64,000 bases of DNA from Trichoplax adhaerens (Eukaryota > Placozoa > Uniplacotomia > Trichoplacea > Trichoplacidae), in the NCBI RefSeq assembly GCF_000150275.1, contig NW_002060965.1:562923-626922 (forward strand). The letters run 5' to 3'. The position numbers and the translations under genes were made by a program. The notes beneath the pieces are model-generated. The model was not told the DNA's origin, did not search any database, and saw only the letters and a program-made list of their open reading frames with translations. This document shows, piece after piece, positions 12,946 through 24,362 of the stretch (position 1 is its first letter; every line of letters starts with the position of its first letter).

Positions 12946-14760
12946 ATGAAGGGCGAGCTCGTAACTTTCGATGAATTAAGGCATCAATTAGTGGATTGCT
13001 TACGCCATGAATGCGAGCAAAGTGAAGAAACAACCATTACCAAAACTAAGCAGATCCTTGCTAATCATGAGAATAACGTCAGTGAAAGTAAAAGTGCCAT
13101 TGATCAAGCATTCCGAGATCTACTGAAAGAATTGATCGTGCAAAAGCAAAAGGGCACCGATGACAACCAGGTCAAAATTGACGATCTCACTTGGCTAATT
13201 AAGATATCGACGATATGTGCCAAATCAGGTTTAGCATCAGTTTCCTTGCCATTTATTCTTTTAGTAGATATCTTCGATTGTTTGACCCTTCGTGTATGTC
13301 AACGCATGTTTGGCTATGTGGAGAAAGAAATGCAAACCTGGAAAGATACCGCTTTCGACGCCATGGGTAAAGTATATATCTTACGCATGTGTAATGATCT
13401 CCTTCGACGGTTATCGCGTTCCCAAGATACCATCTTTTGTGGCCAAATTCGATTATTTCTCAGTCGTTATTTTCCGCTCGATGAACGCTCGGGCTTAAAT
13501 GTCATGAGTCATTTCAATGTGGATAATGTGACGAGTTATACAAAGCGTGACATGGTTGACTCTCAGACAGCCTCCGCCGAAGGGGTGATGGATGTTGAAG
13601 ACGGAGAAATAAGTGAAGGGGATGATGACGAAAAAAAAGCCGAAAAAAATAAAACACCCATTGATTACAATCTCTACTATCGTTTTTGGTCATTGCAAGA
13701 CTTTTTCAGTAATCCTAATTTATGCTATTCCAATTCGGGTTGGAATGCACTCACGACTAGTAGTCGTGTCGTTTTGGATGTTTTCAAAAGCTACAAGCTA
13801 GAAGCTCTTACAAGTAATAAAAGTACAAAAACAGACAACGATAATCCGTCCGATCAGGATGGGATGGAAATATCGGACTCATGTGACAATGCTATGGATG
13901 TCTCCAATCGCTATTTTGCTAAATTTTTAACCAATGAAAAGCTATTAGATTTGCAGCTCAATGATAGCCAATTTAGAAGAACAATACTTATACAATTTCT
14001 AATCTTGTTTCAATATTTGACCAGTACGGTCAAATTTAGACCAACTAGCTGCACTATTTCAGAAAGGCAGCAACAGTGGATTGAAAGATCAACCAAATTG
14101 GTATACCAACTTTTAGAAGAGACGCCTCCTGGAGGGAAACAATTTGTAAAGTTAGTTCGTGAGATATTATCGCGCGAAGAATATTGGAGTAAATGGAAAA
14201 ATGATGGCTGTCCTAGTTTTGTACGGCCAGGCGTTTCAACTGAAAGTAGCGATAGCTCTTCCGCACCTCGTAAGAAACGTAAAATTAGTAGGCATTATTC
14301 TCCTACTTCTCACAAGATCGAGCTTGGAAATCCGGAGCTAACACGATTATGGAATTTATCAACTGATAATTTATCTGCATGTAAAATGAGTGGTGAAAAA
14401 TTTACGCCTACTATCAAAGATTTTTTCGAAGAAGCGATAGAACAGTGCGATCCAGAAGCTCAAGTAGAGGAAGAATATAAATTAGTCAATAACCTAGTTT
14501 TTCGCTGGCGTTCATTTCGTATCTTGGCTGTACAAAGTTCTATCATATTTCCCACAAGTTCTTCTACTCCGTCTTCAACCACAAGTAAAGCAGACTTCCT
14601 AGCTGGTGCTCTAGCAGAAATGGCTAAGGAATCGAAAGATAAAAAGCCTGTAGAGTCAGATAGCGTAGAAGGAGAGAGTATCGTAGCGGACGATTCTACT
14701 ACACCATTAGCAATTAAAGAAGAATTAGAAGATGATGATAAATTAACTGACGGAGACTAA
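12946..14760 (+). CDS. THOC1: THO complex subunit 1 (HPR1), lacking the usual death domain
   Basis: A 604-residue, single-exon protein. THOC1 is a core subunit of the nuclear THO/TREX complex, which couples transcription to mRNA export. Diagnostic blocks include LRMCNDLLRRLSRSQDTIFC, GQIRLFLSRYFPLDERSGLN, an acidic VEDGEISEGDDDE patch, DYNLYYRFWSLQDFFSNP, YFAKFLTNEKLLDLQLNDSQ and GNPELTRLWNLSTDNL, all in family order. Human THOC1 is about 657 residues and ends in a death domain. Here the protein stops after an acidic Ser/Thr-rich tail (ending ELEDDDKLTDGD) with no death-domain helices, and I see no downstream exon or splice donor that could add one. The start ATG follows GGAGGAAG and is the first in frame. 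Absence of introns contrasts with its neighbours and could reflect an old retrocopy that replaced the original gene. Confidence 0.95.
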   Translation: MKGELVTFDELRHQLVDCLRHECEQSEETTITKTKQILANHENNVSESKSAIDQAFRDLLKELIVQKQKGTDDNQVKIDDLTWLIKISTICAKSGLASVSLPFILLVDIFDCLTLRVCQRMFGYVEKEMQTWKDTAFDAMGKVYILRMCNDLLRRLSRSQDTIFCGQIRLFLSRYFPLDERSGLNVMSHFNVDNVTSYTKRDMVDSQTASAEGVMDVEDGEISEGDDDEKKAEKNKTPIDYNLYYRFWSLQDFFSNPNLCYSNSGWNALTTSSRVVLDVFKSYKLEALTSNKSTKTDNDNPSDQDGMEISDSCDNAMDVSNRYFAKFLTNEKLLDLQLNDSQFRRTILIQFLILFQYLTSTVKFRPTSCTISERQQQWIERSTKLVYQLLEETPPGGKQFVKLVREILSREEYWSKWKNDGCPSFVRPGVSTESSDSSSAPRKKRKISRHYSPTSHKIELGNPELTRLWNLSTDNLSACKMSGEKFTPTIKDFFEEAIEQCDPEAQVEEEYKLVNNLVFRWRSFRILAVQSSIIFPTSSSTPSSTTSKADFLAGALAEMAKESKDKKPVESDSVEGESIVADDSTTPLAIKEELEDDDKLTDGD

Positions 14761-17044
14761 TGTTAAGACAATGAGGAAATTTCGTTATCATCGTATTGAC
14801 TGATTGATATCATAATTATAATCAATGATTGCGCAGATGGATTGTACATAACCCATTGCTATGTTATATTGATGACTTTATCTATAAATAATACAGTTCG
14901 GTAATATTGAGCCTACACTTGTAAAATCTAATTATGGTTGAAGGTTGTATGTGTAACTTAACGGATGGTGAAATAAGTGGCAAAGTTTATAGCAATAGAC
15001 CTAATGTAATCTGTCCCTGGATCAACTCTTTTCACAGAGAATAAGAATTACTTATTCCTGTACTGTATATTTATTCCAATTGAGCAGCTATCGTAGAATA
15101 AGCCACTGCTTTCCTAGAAGTTATTGCAGCCATTGATATCTATATACAGCAAATGTTATTTTTTCCGTTAAGAATAGTGTAACGGTAATGCCACCCTCTG
15201 TTCGTTAACTGCCTACGTGAACCTTACATCGATCTTAAGACTATAGAGCAGTACAGAGATGTTCTTTGACTACTACTGATCTCTGTTATAATTGTTGCTG
15301 CTGTAGCATTTAGTCTCCATCGAACAACATGAAATCATTTTTACATGATGAAATTGTATAACGTGTCGAGAATGACACTTTATGTTGGTCTTTGTTAAAA
15401 ATGATCGAATTTGATACCTAGTTAGTAGTGTAAGGTAGTTCATAAATAATATTGTACATTCTACACTATGCGTATGTTGATGTCATACAAAAAAATTATG
15501 CCAAATTAGCACATTTACTCATAGCCGTCTACTACGACGTGTAAATGCTAAGTCTTTACGTTTATTCAATACCCTCTTGTGATTCAGCGCCACTATTATC
15601 GACCCAATAAATCGTCTCTAAATAAAATTTTGGGTATTTCGACTTAGCTTTCTTCGTCTGCACTGTATTTATACCGCATTACTCGTATGTACCATTGTAC
15701 ATGCCATCATCCTCGTCGGGTTCGTTATCGATTAGTTATACGAATATAGTTAGAGTGTTCGGCTAGTATTAAAACTTTAATGTTTATTCAGAAAGATGAC
15801 CGATATCATGAACTATTAAATTACAAATTGGTAGTCCATGCCGATACCAGGGACTACTAAAAGAAGAAAGAGGGGGACAGAGAACTATCGTTCAGTATAC
15901 TGAAAATGAGGAAGCTGACTATTTTGCTATGATTGTCATCCAAATTCGCCGCTTGGTTGCTTTTTTGCAGTGTAGTATATGGTTTCGGTGGTAGCGAGCG
16001 TATAGTAAATGACCAGAAAAGTGATAAGCCCCTTCATTATTTTGCACTGAACAGCCGCTAGGCGTCCCTCTTACTAAAATCCCGGCCGATACACGGAAGA
16101 AGCGATCTCATATAAACTTGGAATGTATACTTGCCATTTTTTTATGCAATTTCTTAGAAGTATTTACAGCACAGTCACTACGGAATTTAGATTGGTAAAA
16201 TAGGTCTGACTATCGAAAAGATACAGCTGCGACCTACGAGTATTTGAGAATGTAATTCGAGTAAGTAGACGTGTACGATTTCAGACTTAACAAGGGTAGT
16301 GTTCATATACTCTAGGAGCGCCCTTTCTAAAGAAAATTTTAAAGTATGCTTAGCTACTATATCGAGACCTTTTATTCTTCGATATTAGCACTGGTTTAAT
16401 AAGATTGCAATTTCCTCTCGGGAATAGAGAAAGCAATACGATCTTAATCTAATCTTACACGCTATAGGTTCAGATCAGAAATTGAAAGGGCTTCAGACCA
16501 TTATGAATCTATTATGTTGATTAGAGCACTAGCACTATAATTCAGTTACTGACATAATTTTTCATCTAACGAAGACATGCAGGCTCGATGCGGGCAAATC
16601 AAGTTCCAATGTACAATGTACTTTAGTGTAAATAATAATATTATTTTATAAGCGTATACGCATATACTTGTATAGAGATATCCAGATTAATTCAAAAATT
16701 GCAAGTGGTCTACTGCTTATCATGAGATTTATTAGAGATCATTCTTGTACAATATTCAATTTTATTATCTAAAAGTAGGTGATCGATGGTATGTGAATGA
16801 TATGGCATTTCAAATAAACACACATCATTATACGTTTACAACATCAGATTAAGTTATCATATATCATATATAATTTACAACTAGATCATCATGAATACTA
16901 GGAATTAGAAATAACAATCAACCTCCAGGGTGGCAATGTGTAACCGTATACAGAAGTATGAATATTAGGATGATGCAAAGAATATTGAGATGATTAGCGA
17001 ACCATTAATAATTATTATTATAGGGTTAATTAATGCCAATTACA
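14761..17044. other. Gap between convergent THOC1 and the LPMO/DOMON gene
   Basis: About 2.3 kb of AT-rich sequence with no open frame of 60 codons on either strand. It presumably holds the two 3' UTRs. I see no tRNA, clear tandem repeat or transposon protein in it. Confidence 0.5.
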
Positions 17045-19375
17045 CTAGAATAATTTAGCAACAACAAGACCAAATATCGTGATCAACAAATGCGTCATGG
17101 TAAAAATACTAAGAGCGCCACCCGTTAATGGTGGCTTGTTTTGTGAACATTTGCTTCCATCAATACAAACTCTCCTAATGGTTACAAATGGCGTTGAAGC
17201 GTGCTTACTTATAGCATAACTATTTTTGTTGTAGTTACCACCAATGGCAAATATGAAATAGTGACATCCATGTAAAGTCTTATCATTCTGTGTATCTGTA
17301 GTATTAATTTTACGATAGAAATTTAATAAAGTTACGCCGTTTACTAAAGATCCATTGACTAAATTGACATTTCCAATGGCATCGACAGCTGGTGGGGCAT
17401 AGCCATTTACAAAACGATCTTTCAAGGATGGTATTCCACTCGAAACCCATCCAACGATAGCATCGGTATTGGGCATCTTGGTATCGTCGGAGATACCTAA
17501 GGCAATCCATTTATCTGTTTTTGCAGACATGGAAAAGTGGACAGTGCCATCATTGTAAACGTTCCAATTCAAGTTGTTGACGCACGCTCCTGCAGCACAT
17601 CCAGTGCCCCAGCTGCCAGCGCAATTACCCGTGGTTAATTTAGTGCCACCATAAAAGTTAAGCGATTGACGACCGCGATTTTGATAACCATGGTATTTTA
17701 GCTCATCGTCTCCGTAGTAATCATTCGCACGATGTGAGTTAACTAAGCCAGATGGAAACTGATGCGAGAATGGTGATTTCTGTCCATAGGCATAAATGAC
17801 ATCCATAATGGTATCTTTGATTTCATGATCGGTTTGACCGTCAGCTGTTAGCTTTTTACGCCATCTTAAAGTTGTAATACCATTGACCTCAGAACCAACG
17901 GCAGCAGTGATGCTGTCCGTTTCACCGTAATAGGCATCCATTCGTGGTGTACTACGATCACGAGAATAGTAATCAAATAATCTGAAAGTGTTACCGCGAG
18001 CACTACCAATGACCATATCCATGCAGTCCATAGGATGGCTTACAGGGCCGCCAGCAGCACCACCGCCTTCGGAGTTGCCACCTTCGCCTTCCGGCTTGGT
18101 AGTGCCTTCGCCTTCTGGTTTGGTAGTACCTTCTGCGTTGCCTTCTGGTTTGGTTGTACCTTCTGCATTGCCTTCTGGTTTGGTTGTACCTTCTGCATTG
18201 CCTTCTGGTGCTGCAGTGCCCTCTGGTTTGCTTGTACCTTCTGCAGCTGCAGTACCTTCAGCTGCTGCAGTACCTTCAGCTGCTGCAGTACCTTCAGCTG
18301 CTGCAGTACCTTCTGCATTGCCTTCTGGCTTAGTAGTACCTTCTGCATTGCCTTCTGGTTTAGTAGTACCTTCAGCGTTGCCTTCTGGATTACCTTCAGC
18401 ATTACCTTCAGGTCTGCCTCCAGGTCCAATCAAAAGGCCAGCTGCAGCTCCAGCGGGAAATAATTGGCACGATGCTCGCAATCCCTGTGGTCGCCAACCG
18501 AGAGCAGCCCAACTCTTGGTTGTGGTTTTATGAATAACTTCGACTTCACTGGATGCACTGATTATTTTATACCAAATCTCGCTATTGGTATCTAATTTAC
18601 TATAGGTATATGAAGAGGTATCGCTTGGCATAGCCGTTGTTAGCGAACTTGTTTTGGCGCACTTATAACCGTATGCACCAGCATTGCAAAAGCATTGCTT
18701 CAAAGGATAGTAATAATCTTGATTGATGGCGATACATTGACCTTTATTGTTGCAATCTGCATTGGTTTCACATTCATTTGTATATTGGCAACGGTCTCCA
18801 CTAGACATGCTATTGCTGCACGTGCATGATGGAGAGGCATTATTACAGTTGGAAGGCATACTACCGCCGTTGTAGCAATCGAGTTGAGTACATTGGAAAT
18901 TTTTGATTTCGACATCAGCGCAACTCCAGAAGATATAAGGTCCGCTGGTTGTGACCCATTCTCTGGCATTTCGAGTTAATCGCAAAATGCAGTGATCGCA
19001 AGTAAAACCGCTCGGTAGCATAGCCAAATAATTTTGAACCGTGTTATTATTGGCTGAAAACCATGGCGTACCAGAACTGGTTGGTGTTAATTCGTGAGCA
19101 ATAGTGCCGTTGCGATGCAAAATTTGGATGCGGAAACCACCACCATGGGGGAAAGCCATATGCCAAGTTACATCGACAGCTGAGCCAGTCATTAATTTAG
19201 TTTTATAGACACCTTTTCCGGTAGCATTTTCAGGCATACCGCACGGACTACGCGTTCTGACATTGTCTAAAAAGTCCAAATCGAACATTCTTGCTTTAGG
19301 AAAACTCAAGCGAATATGTGCGTCGACAGCAGTTAAGGCCACAAGGCCTAACAAGATAAGACTCAACGTTTTCAT
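17045..19375 (-). CDS. Secreted LPMO-like / EGF / double-DOMON protein, probably GPI-anchored
   Basis: A 776-residue single-exon protein. Residues 1-19 are a classic signal peptide. Cleavage after VDA would expose His20 as the first mature residue (HIRLSFPKARMF). Together with His72 or His77 in TWHMAFPHGGGF, this suggests the copper 'histidine brace' of lytic polysaccharide monooxygenases. Residues ~157-240 hold a cysteine-rich EGF-like region. A DOMON-like domain starts near residue 255 (SEIWYKI...WAALGWRP) but is interrupted at ~318-438 by a Glu-Gly-Thr-Pro repeat before continuing (FRLFDYYSRDRSTPRMDAYY). A second DOMON-like domain spans ~600-745 (HFSMSAKTDKWIALGISDD, DAIVGWV, FAIGG). The C terminus is a hydrophobic tail after a small-residue stretch, typical of a GPI signal. 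DOMON domains bind heme or sugar and can feed electrons, so a redox, carbohydrate-active role at the cell surface is plausible. Enzyme activity and family are inferred, not shown. Confidence 0.8.
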   Translation of the reverse strand: MKTLSLILLGLVALTAVDAHIRLSFPKARMFDLDFLDNVRTRSPCGMPENATGKGVYKTKLMTGSAVDVTWHMAFPHGGGFRIQILHRNGTIAHELTPTSSGTPWFSANNNTVQNYLAMLPSGFTCDHCILRLTRNAREWVTTSGPYIFWSCADVEIKNFQCTQLDCYNGGSMPSNCNNASPSCTCSNSMSSGDRCQYTNECETNADCNNKGQCIAINQDYYYPLKQCFCNAGAYGYKCAKTSSLTTAMPSDTSSYTYSKLDTNSEIWYKIISASSEVEVIHKTTTKSWAALGWRPQGLRASCQLFPAGAAAGLLIGPGGRPEGNAEGNPEGNAEGTTKPEGNAEGTTKPEGNAEGTAAAEGTAAAEGTAAAEGTAAAEGTSKPEGTAAPEGNAEGTTKPEGNAEGTTKPEGNAEGTTKPEGEGTTKPEGEGGNSEGGGAAGGPVSHPMDCMDMVIGSARGNTFRLFDYYSRDRSTPRMDAYYGETDSITAAVGSEVNGITTLRWRKKLTADGQTDHEIKDTIMDVIYAYGQKSPFSHQFPSGLVNSHRANDYYGDDELKYHGYQNRGRQSLNFYGGTKLTTGNCAGSWGTGCAAGACVNNLNWNVYNDGTVHFSMSAKTDKWIALGISDDTKMPNTDAIVGWVSSGIPSLKDRFVNGYAPPAVDAIGNVNLVNGSLVNGVTLLNFYRKINTTDTQNDKTLHGCHYFIFAIGGNYNKNSYAISKHASTPFVTIRRVCIDGSKCSQNKPPLTGGALSIFTMTHLLITIFGLVVAKLF
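18060..18425 (-). repeat. In-frame low-complexity repeat inside the LPMO/DOMON gene
   Basis: Imperfect units of 15, 27 and 30 nt encode repeats such as PEGNAEGTTK and AAAEGT, about 120 residues in all. The array interrupts the first DOMON-like domain. The complementary strand is also open (PSALPSGLVV-like frame), a side effect of the repeat and not a gene. Confidence 0.85.
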
Positions 19376-21001
19376 TGCCTTTTTAGTCTTGATTTCGTGA
19401 TCTAACTACAATTGATTAGCAGTAAAATCGTTGATTCTAATAACGGTAAAGAAGAAGGAACTTTTTTCTACTTCAGTTGTATCCACTGAGATGACAACAC
19501 AAATAATGCTCGAAAACTGTCCAGGTCGATCTTATTTATCCTTTTTTATTGTTCTTACGGAGGAAAATATCATCCGTGTCTTGGTACCTATTGATTAATT
19601 CCACCAATAACAAAAGTCAAAAAAAACAATATGGATAATGCACCGAATTCAAGCTAACGAATTTCACCTTCGACACCTAGTTACTTAGTAACACCTTGAC
19701 AGTAGGGAGATTACTATGACTCGGTAAATTGCAGGGCTAGTGCTAGCGTTGGTCGAGAAATAATATAATCGAAGGGGCAAATGAAGACGAGCCTCTAAAA
19801 GTACAAGGTGTAAACAATAGATTGAATGATTGGATGCAGTAACTATGCTAACAAATTGGATAATGAAGCAGCGCTTTCTTTGACGTCATTTCTTCTCGGT
19901 TTAAACGACAGAAGATTGTTAACAATGTACTTAATTATAATAATGATTATAATATTCATTATTATCATTGAATCTTATTTTTTTCCATCTATTCAACTTT
20001 ACCCTTAAAAGGCCATCGTACCATGCAAGGATATCGTATAGTAGGCACGGACTAATACTGGCATCGGTAGGGGAGAAGATTGCTAGAGTACAGTATGTAA
20101 GGCAATGGTATCATCCAAATTAAGAACAGTAAACGACAGAAGAGAAGCTTAAAGGATGAATCATAAGCTAAATTAACTCTATTCGAGTAGACATGATGAC
20201 TATGAATTGAAGTGATCACGCTCTACAGTATACTACTGATGCAACCGTTGAATTTAGTTAACTCAGTCAAGCAGGATATTTAATTAGAGAAATCAGGAAA
20301 TTGCCCCCAAAACTTCTCCCTTTGTACTTGAAATATGCCAACTGTAATCACGATTGCCCCCCCCCATCTGTGCAATTTTATATCCTTAATGACCAACTTT
20401 TTCAAAGATCAATCCTTATTAGATGGCAACGTTCTATGCCACTTCGTGACCTACGATAAGCTTTTCCTGCTTCATTAAGAATTACAATTTGAATTACTGC
20501 AATGCAGTTGAGGCGTTGAAAAATTAACGTGGACTCTTGTTCATCGATATAAAATTTTCTGTTGACATAGTTCAAAACGTACATTTTTGATTTGATTTAA
20601 ACGAGTTATCGCCCAAATCCATCGCAAAGCAATTAAGCAATATTGGAAGATGGCATAAAGATTCAGTAGGAATTGCAATTCGGTCGTAACCTTGTTGATG
20701 ATTTATACAGCTTGATCAATGGCTATACCACTGAACGGTTATTGATCTTCATTGTTGACATTTTTTGTTTATGATGACTCATTTAGTATAAGGTCAGTGA
20801 TGTTGTCCTACACACATAATCATTTTCCTACACTTTTCATTCCTTGTCCGTCAGTATCAATTCAAATCTCCAAAGAACTGCCCAACAGTCCATCGTTTAC
20901 CGGTAGTTGATTATTGTATGCGAGAACGGTATACTTGTATAAACATACTCGAAATTGTAACATTCTAATTAGCCCATGTATTGACTAAAATGAATTAAAT
21001 T

Positions 21002-21614
21002 AAATCTAGTAGTAGTGGTAGCTTTTGGATGAATGAGGATGCCTGTGCAGTAAATGACGCTATCACTGTGCCGTCTGATCTTTACAAATGCCCTAGCTTA
21101 AAGTAAAGCTGGTATTTGAATGGATAGGATACTGTTGCTATAAATGGCTATTTTATTATACTGTTATATAAAGTTTAGCTTTTGCAGATGGCTAGTCCGA
21201 CGGCAATGTTAGTATTAAGCTGGATGAGGATACTGCATTGATGTATTTGGATGCCTAAGTATGTCGATGTAATAAATGACGGTTTAGCTATACTGTTATC
21301 TGTAGAACGATTCTTATAAATGTCCAATCCGATGGCAGTGTTGGTACTAGGATAGATGAGGACGCCTATGAAGCAAAATATAGTTTTACTACGGACGACT
21401 AAAAGAGGAGAAAGATTTACTATACAGTACTATAGTCAGATTATTACGAATGTTTAATCGATGGCAATGGCAGTATTTGGATGGATGAGGATGCCGATGC
21501 AGTAACTGATAGTTTTGTTATGCTGTTACGTATCTGCAGTCATAATTTTACAAATGTCCAATCTGATGGCAATAGTGGTATTTGGATGGATGAGAATGCC
21601 TATGCAGTAAATGA
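21002..21614 (+). repeat. 613-bp segmental duplicate, copy 1
   Basis: Matches 26650-27262 at a constant offset of 5648 bp, with only a few base changes seen (for example near 21088 and 21131) and no indels. Here it stands alone, flanked on both sides by AAAATGAATTAA (20987-20998 and 21622-21633). At 26650 it is the left part of a longer satellite array, so this copy is the likely insertion. Confidence 0.9.
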
Positions 21615-21851
21615 ATTAATGAAAATGAATTAATTAATGGTCCTTATAGTCTATCAGTATTATGGAAATGGACTAATATGGATGCTATTGTTTTATCTAT
21701 TGGTAAACTAGTTGGATTGCTTCTCTCCACTTGTAAACAGGAATCTTACTCGGAACTTGACCGCTCATGGACGCTATGTTTATGGCCATTTGCAGTAGTT
21801 GTTGGTTGTTATTACGAACTAAATTATTTATCGCTAGTTAAAATGAGTTAA
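21615..21851 (+). other. Open 78-codon stretch, possible exon or gene remnant
   Basis: Immediately right of the duplicated segment there is an uninterrupted frame ending at a TAA (21849-21851). It reads like real protein, with a hydrophobic segment MDAIVLSIGKLVGLLL, an SELDRSW patch and WPFAVVVGCYYELNYLSLV. There is no good start codon apart from an internal ATG near 21678. I do not recognise the family. It may be a terminal exon or fragment of a membrane protein, or chance. Confidence 0.25.
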
Positions 21852-22094
21852 TATTTATCTCGACTGGAATTACTATCTTATTGTCTACAACAAACAATAC
21901 ATCTTTATATTAGCAGTTAACTCCGTGTCTAGGACAGTATAGAGAATACTACTCCTACTCGTACTTGCTTATTGTAACGTAGTCATTCAAAGGATAGTAT
22001 GAACTTGGAGTAATGATTCAGTTTGCAGGTAAAATACTTGTGAAAATCTCCTAACAAAGCCTGATTCAAAGCCGCTTTTCACTATTTATAATTA

Positions 22095-22307
22095 ATGGCG
22101 ACGGTAACGGTGCAGAACATAGCCAGGGGGCTGCAAGGCATCCAGTTGTCAAGTAATCGCCATAGTATACGTAGGGCGTTTGTTTCATTCCTTGCCAGAG
22201 ATACCGCGAGGGCTTTGTCATTACTCAATCACCGTAAACAAATTAACGTTATATCTTTGTTCAATCATGATAATGATTTATCTAATTCGAAGGCAAGTTT
22301 AAAGTGA
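22095..22307 (+). CDS. Small hypothetical protein, 70 residues
   Basis: ATG-started frame (MATVTVQNIARGLQGIQLSS) with a basic, Arg-rich middle, ending in a TGA. Its first 100 bases are visibly richer in G+C than the surroundings, and the codons used (GCG, ACG, GTG) look gene-like. There is no signal peptide or membrane segment, and no family was recognised. It may be a complete small gene, a first exon, or chance. Confidence 0.3.
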   Translation: MATVTVQNIARGLQGIQLSSNRHSIRRAFVSFLARDTARALSLLNHRKQINVISLFNHDNDLSNSKASLK

Positions 22308-24362
22308 TACAAAACCAATGACAAGAAGCAATATTAATAATGGCATTGAAAATTGAGTTTTGAACTTATTGACAAACGCTAATTCAGTTTTACTACATAT
22401 AATTGATCTTAATCACGAGTAGTACTTTGGCCGTATTGAGATGAATACGGTACGCCAAACAAGAAAAATGCAATAAAATTAGAATGTAAATCGATTGATA
22501 ATATAGAATAATTCGTTGATCTTTATTCTTGTATTGATAGACATGAATTCTTTATAAACAGCGGATGGTTGTAATTTTCACTACGATTCGCTTTCAGTAT
22601 TTTTAAAATAGAATACTGCATCAACGATTAAGATGCGACTGTAGTTACGCATACCCGTTAGCGCGTATTGCTATTGTAGATATCAAGATGGACAGCATCA
22701 GAATATGTAAATGCACGAATATGAGCTCTTCCAGAGTTTATGAATATGACGGGGCTAAATAAATTTTCTCAAAAGAAACTGAATTGTACATACAGTATAC
22801 CGTATTATTTTTATAAAACGGTTGTCTTTGTGATCATATTAATTCGCTTTTTGGCTTAGCCCGTCTGTATAGAATGGGATATTAGATACAATCGCTAATA
22901 TAAGCAAATAAATGACACTAAAGCTAAATTAGGTACAATCACTAATCAACCTGCACAAATGAGTCCATATAGTACTCGTAGAAATATGAAATGGCAGTGG
23001 CTAGTAAATATATACGAGTATACAGTAATTACTATAGGAGAACCTATCGGAAAAAGCTAGAATAAATTTAGCCACATTTATCGTCGATATTGAAGTCCAT
23101 GTATTCTTATTACAGCGAATTTCATAGAAATTAATTAGACTTCTCCTGAAAATAGTGGGAGTGTGTACAATAATACTTTTAATAAGAATTTATGATTTTC
23201 CCTACCGGTAGGTGTTAATTGATCGTATGTTAATTATCAAATGGAGTAATAAACAGATAATACAAATACTCAGCTCACAAAATGATGTTTTGATCGTTAT
23301 TTTATGGACAGAGGCATTTAGCTTATGAATACTTTTTAAATACAGTACCGATAATATGTAATTACATTTGTCATGAATAATGATATTACTTAAACGAATT
23401 CGCATCGGCATGATTACAACACAAATTGCGTTATTCACTATACGTCATGAAACTGAATTATCATACAAGATATCTAAATACTAGCAACAGGTTTCCAGAT
23501 CACTGGTACTTATAATTGTGGTCGTTGTCACCTCTTGCATGGTGCAAGGTAATTTCAATTTCTTCAGATATCGATATTGAACACAAAATATGTATAGGAT
23601 TAGCAATACTGCCATGCCAAATTACTTACTGCTTGAGTGATATTTATAGGGTATTATACAGAAAATATACAAGTACATAATATTCGAATTATTGAGATGA
23701 GAATAACTGTTGTCACGGCCAAGGACTACGGTCATATTGCAATTTAAACATTTAACGAAGACGCCCTCGATAGAATAGGAGTATGGTTTGTATCACGTAA
23801 GGCATAAAATTAACTCATTCCATGTCTAGCTGAATTAAGAGAAGTTATAAAGTGTTTAACATTACATTCAAGGAATTACAGACAATAAATGCCTACTTAC
23901 AAGTACTAGCTATAAATGATAGCAATATAGTAGTTAGATTTAAGGGAAAATACATTTTGCTGCAATTCACACCTTATTAACGAATTTTTTACGTATGCAT
24001 TACTATTATGATTCACCTTTCGAAATAACGACTATTCAAATACGCAAGAATGACTAAAGAGCCATAATGCAGCGGTGTTAATGAATATCTTATATTACAA
24101 AGCGTTAAAAGTCATATAGTAGATTTGTGACGATATGAAATAATAAAATTTGTTTTACAAAAATAACGTAAATATCGCCAGATCGAATCCATATAGCATA
24201 CATTGCAACAACAGTCTAGCCTGAATGAAATAGTACAAATTATTCTGATCACTCTTTACCTTCACTTAAGAACTAAAATTTCTTGAATATAATGATATCA
24301 TATACTCGTATTGAAGCAACCATAGCTATAAACTTTAAACTGGGGAAACTTTAATAAATGCA

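Larger units (their letters stand above)
19376..24362. other. Gene-poor 5-kb region
   Basis: Lies upstream of the LPMO/DOMON gene and downstream of PAAT. It contains the 613-bp duplicated segment (21002-21614), an adjoining open stretch (21615-21851) and one small ATG frame (22095-22307). A run of nine C lies near 20355-20363. No domain-bearing gene, tRNA or transposase was recognised in the rest. Confidence 0.45.

Noticed and set aside
17988-18533. Frames of 181 and 142 codons on the + strand and 129 codons on another minus frame
   Set aside because: They are shadows of the in-frame Glu-Gly-Thr-Pro repeat of the LPMO/DOMON gene; periodic sequence stays open in several frames.
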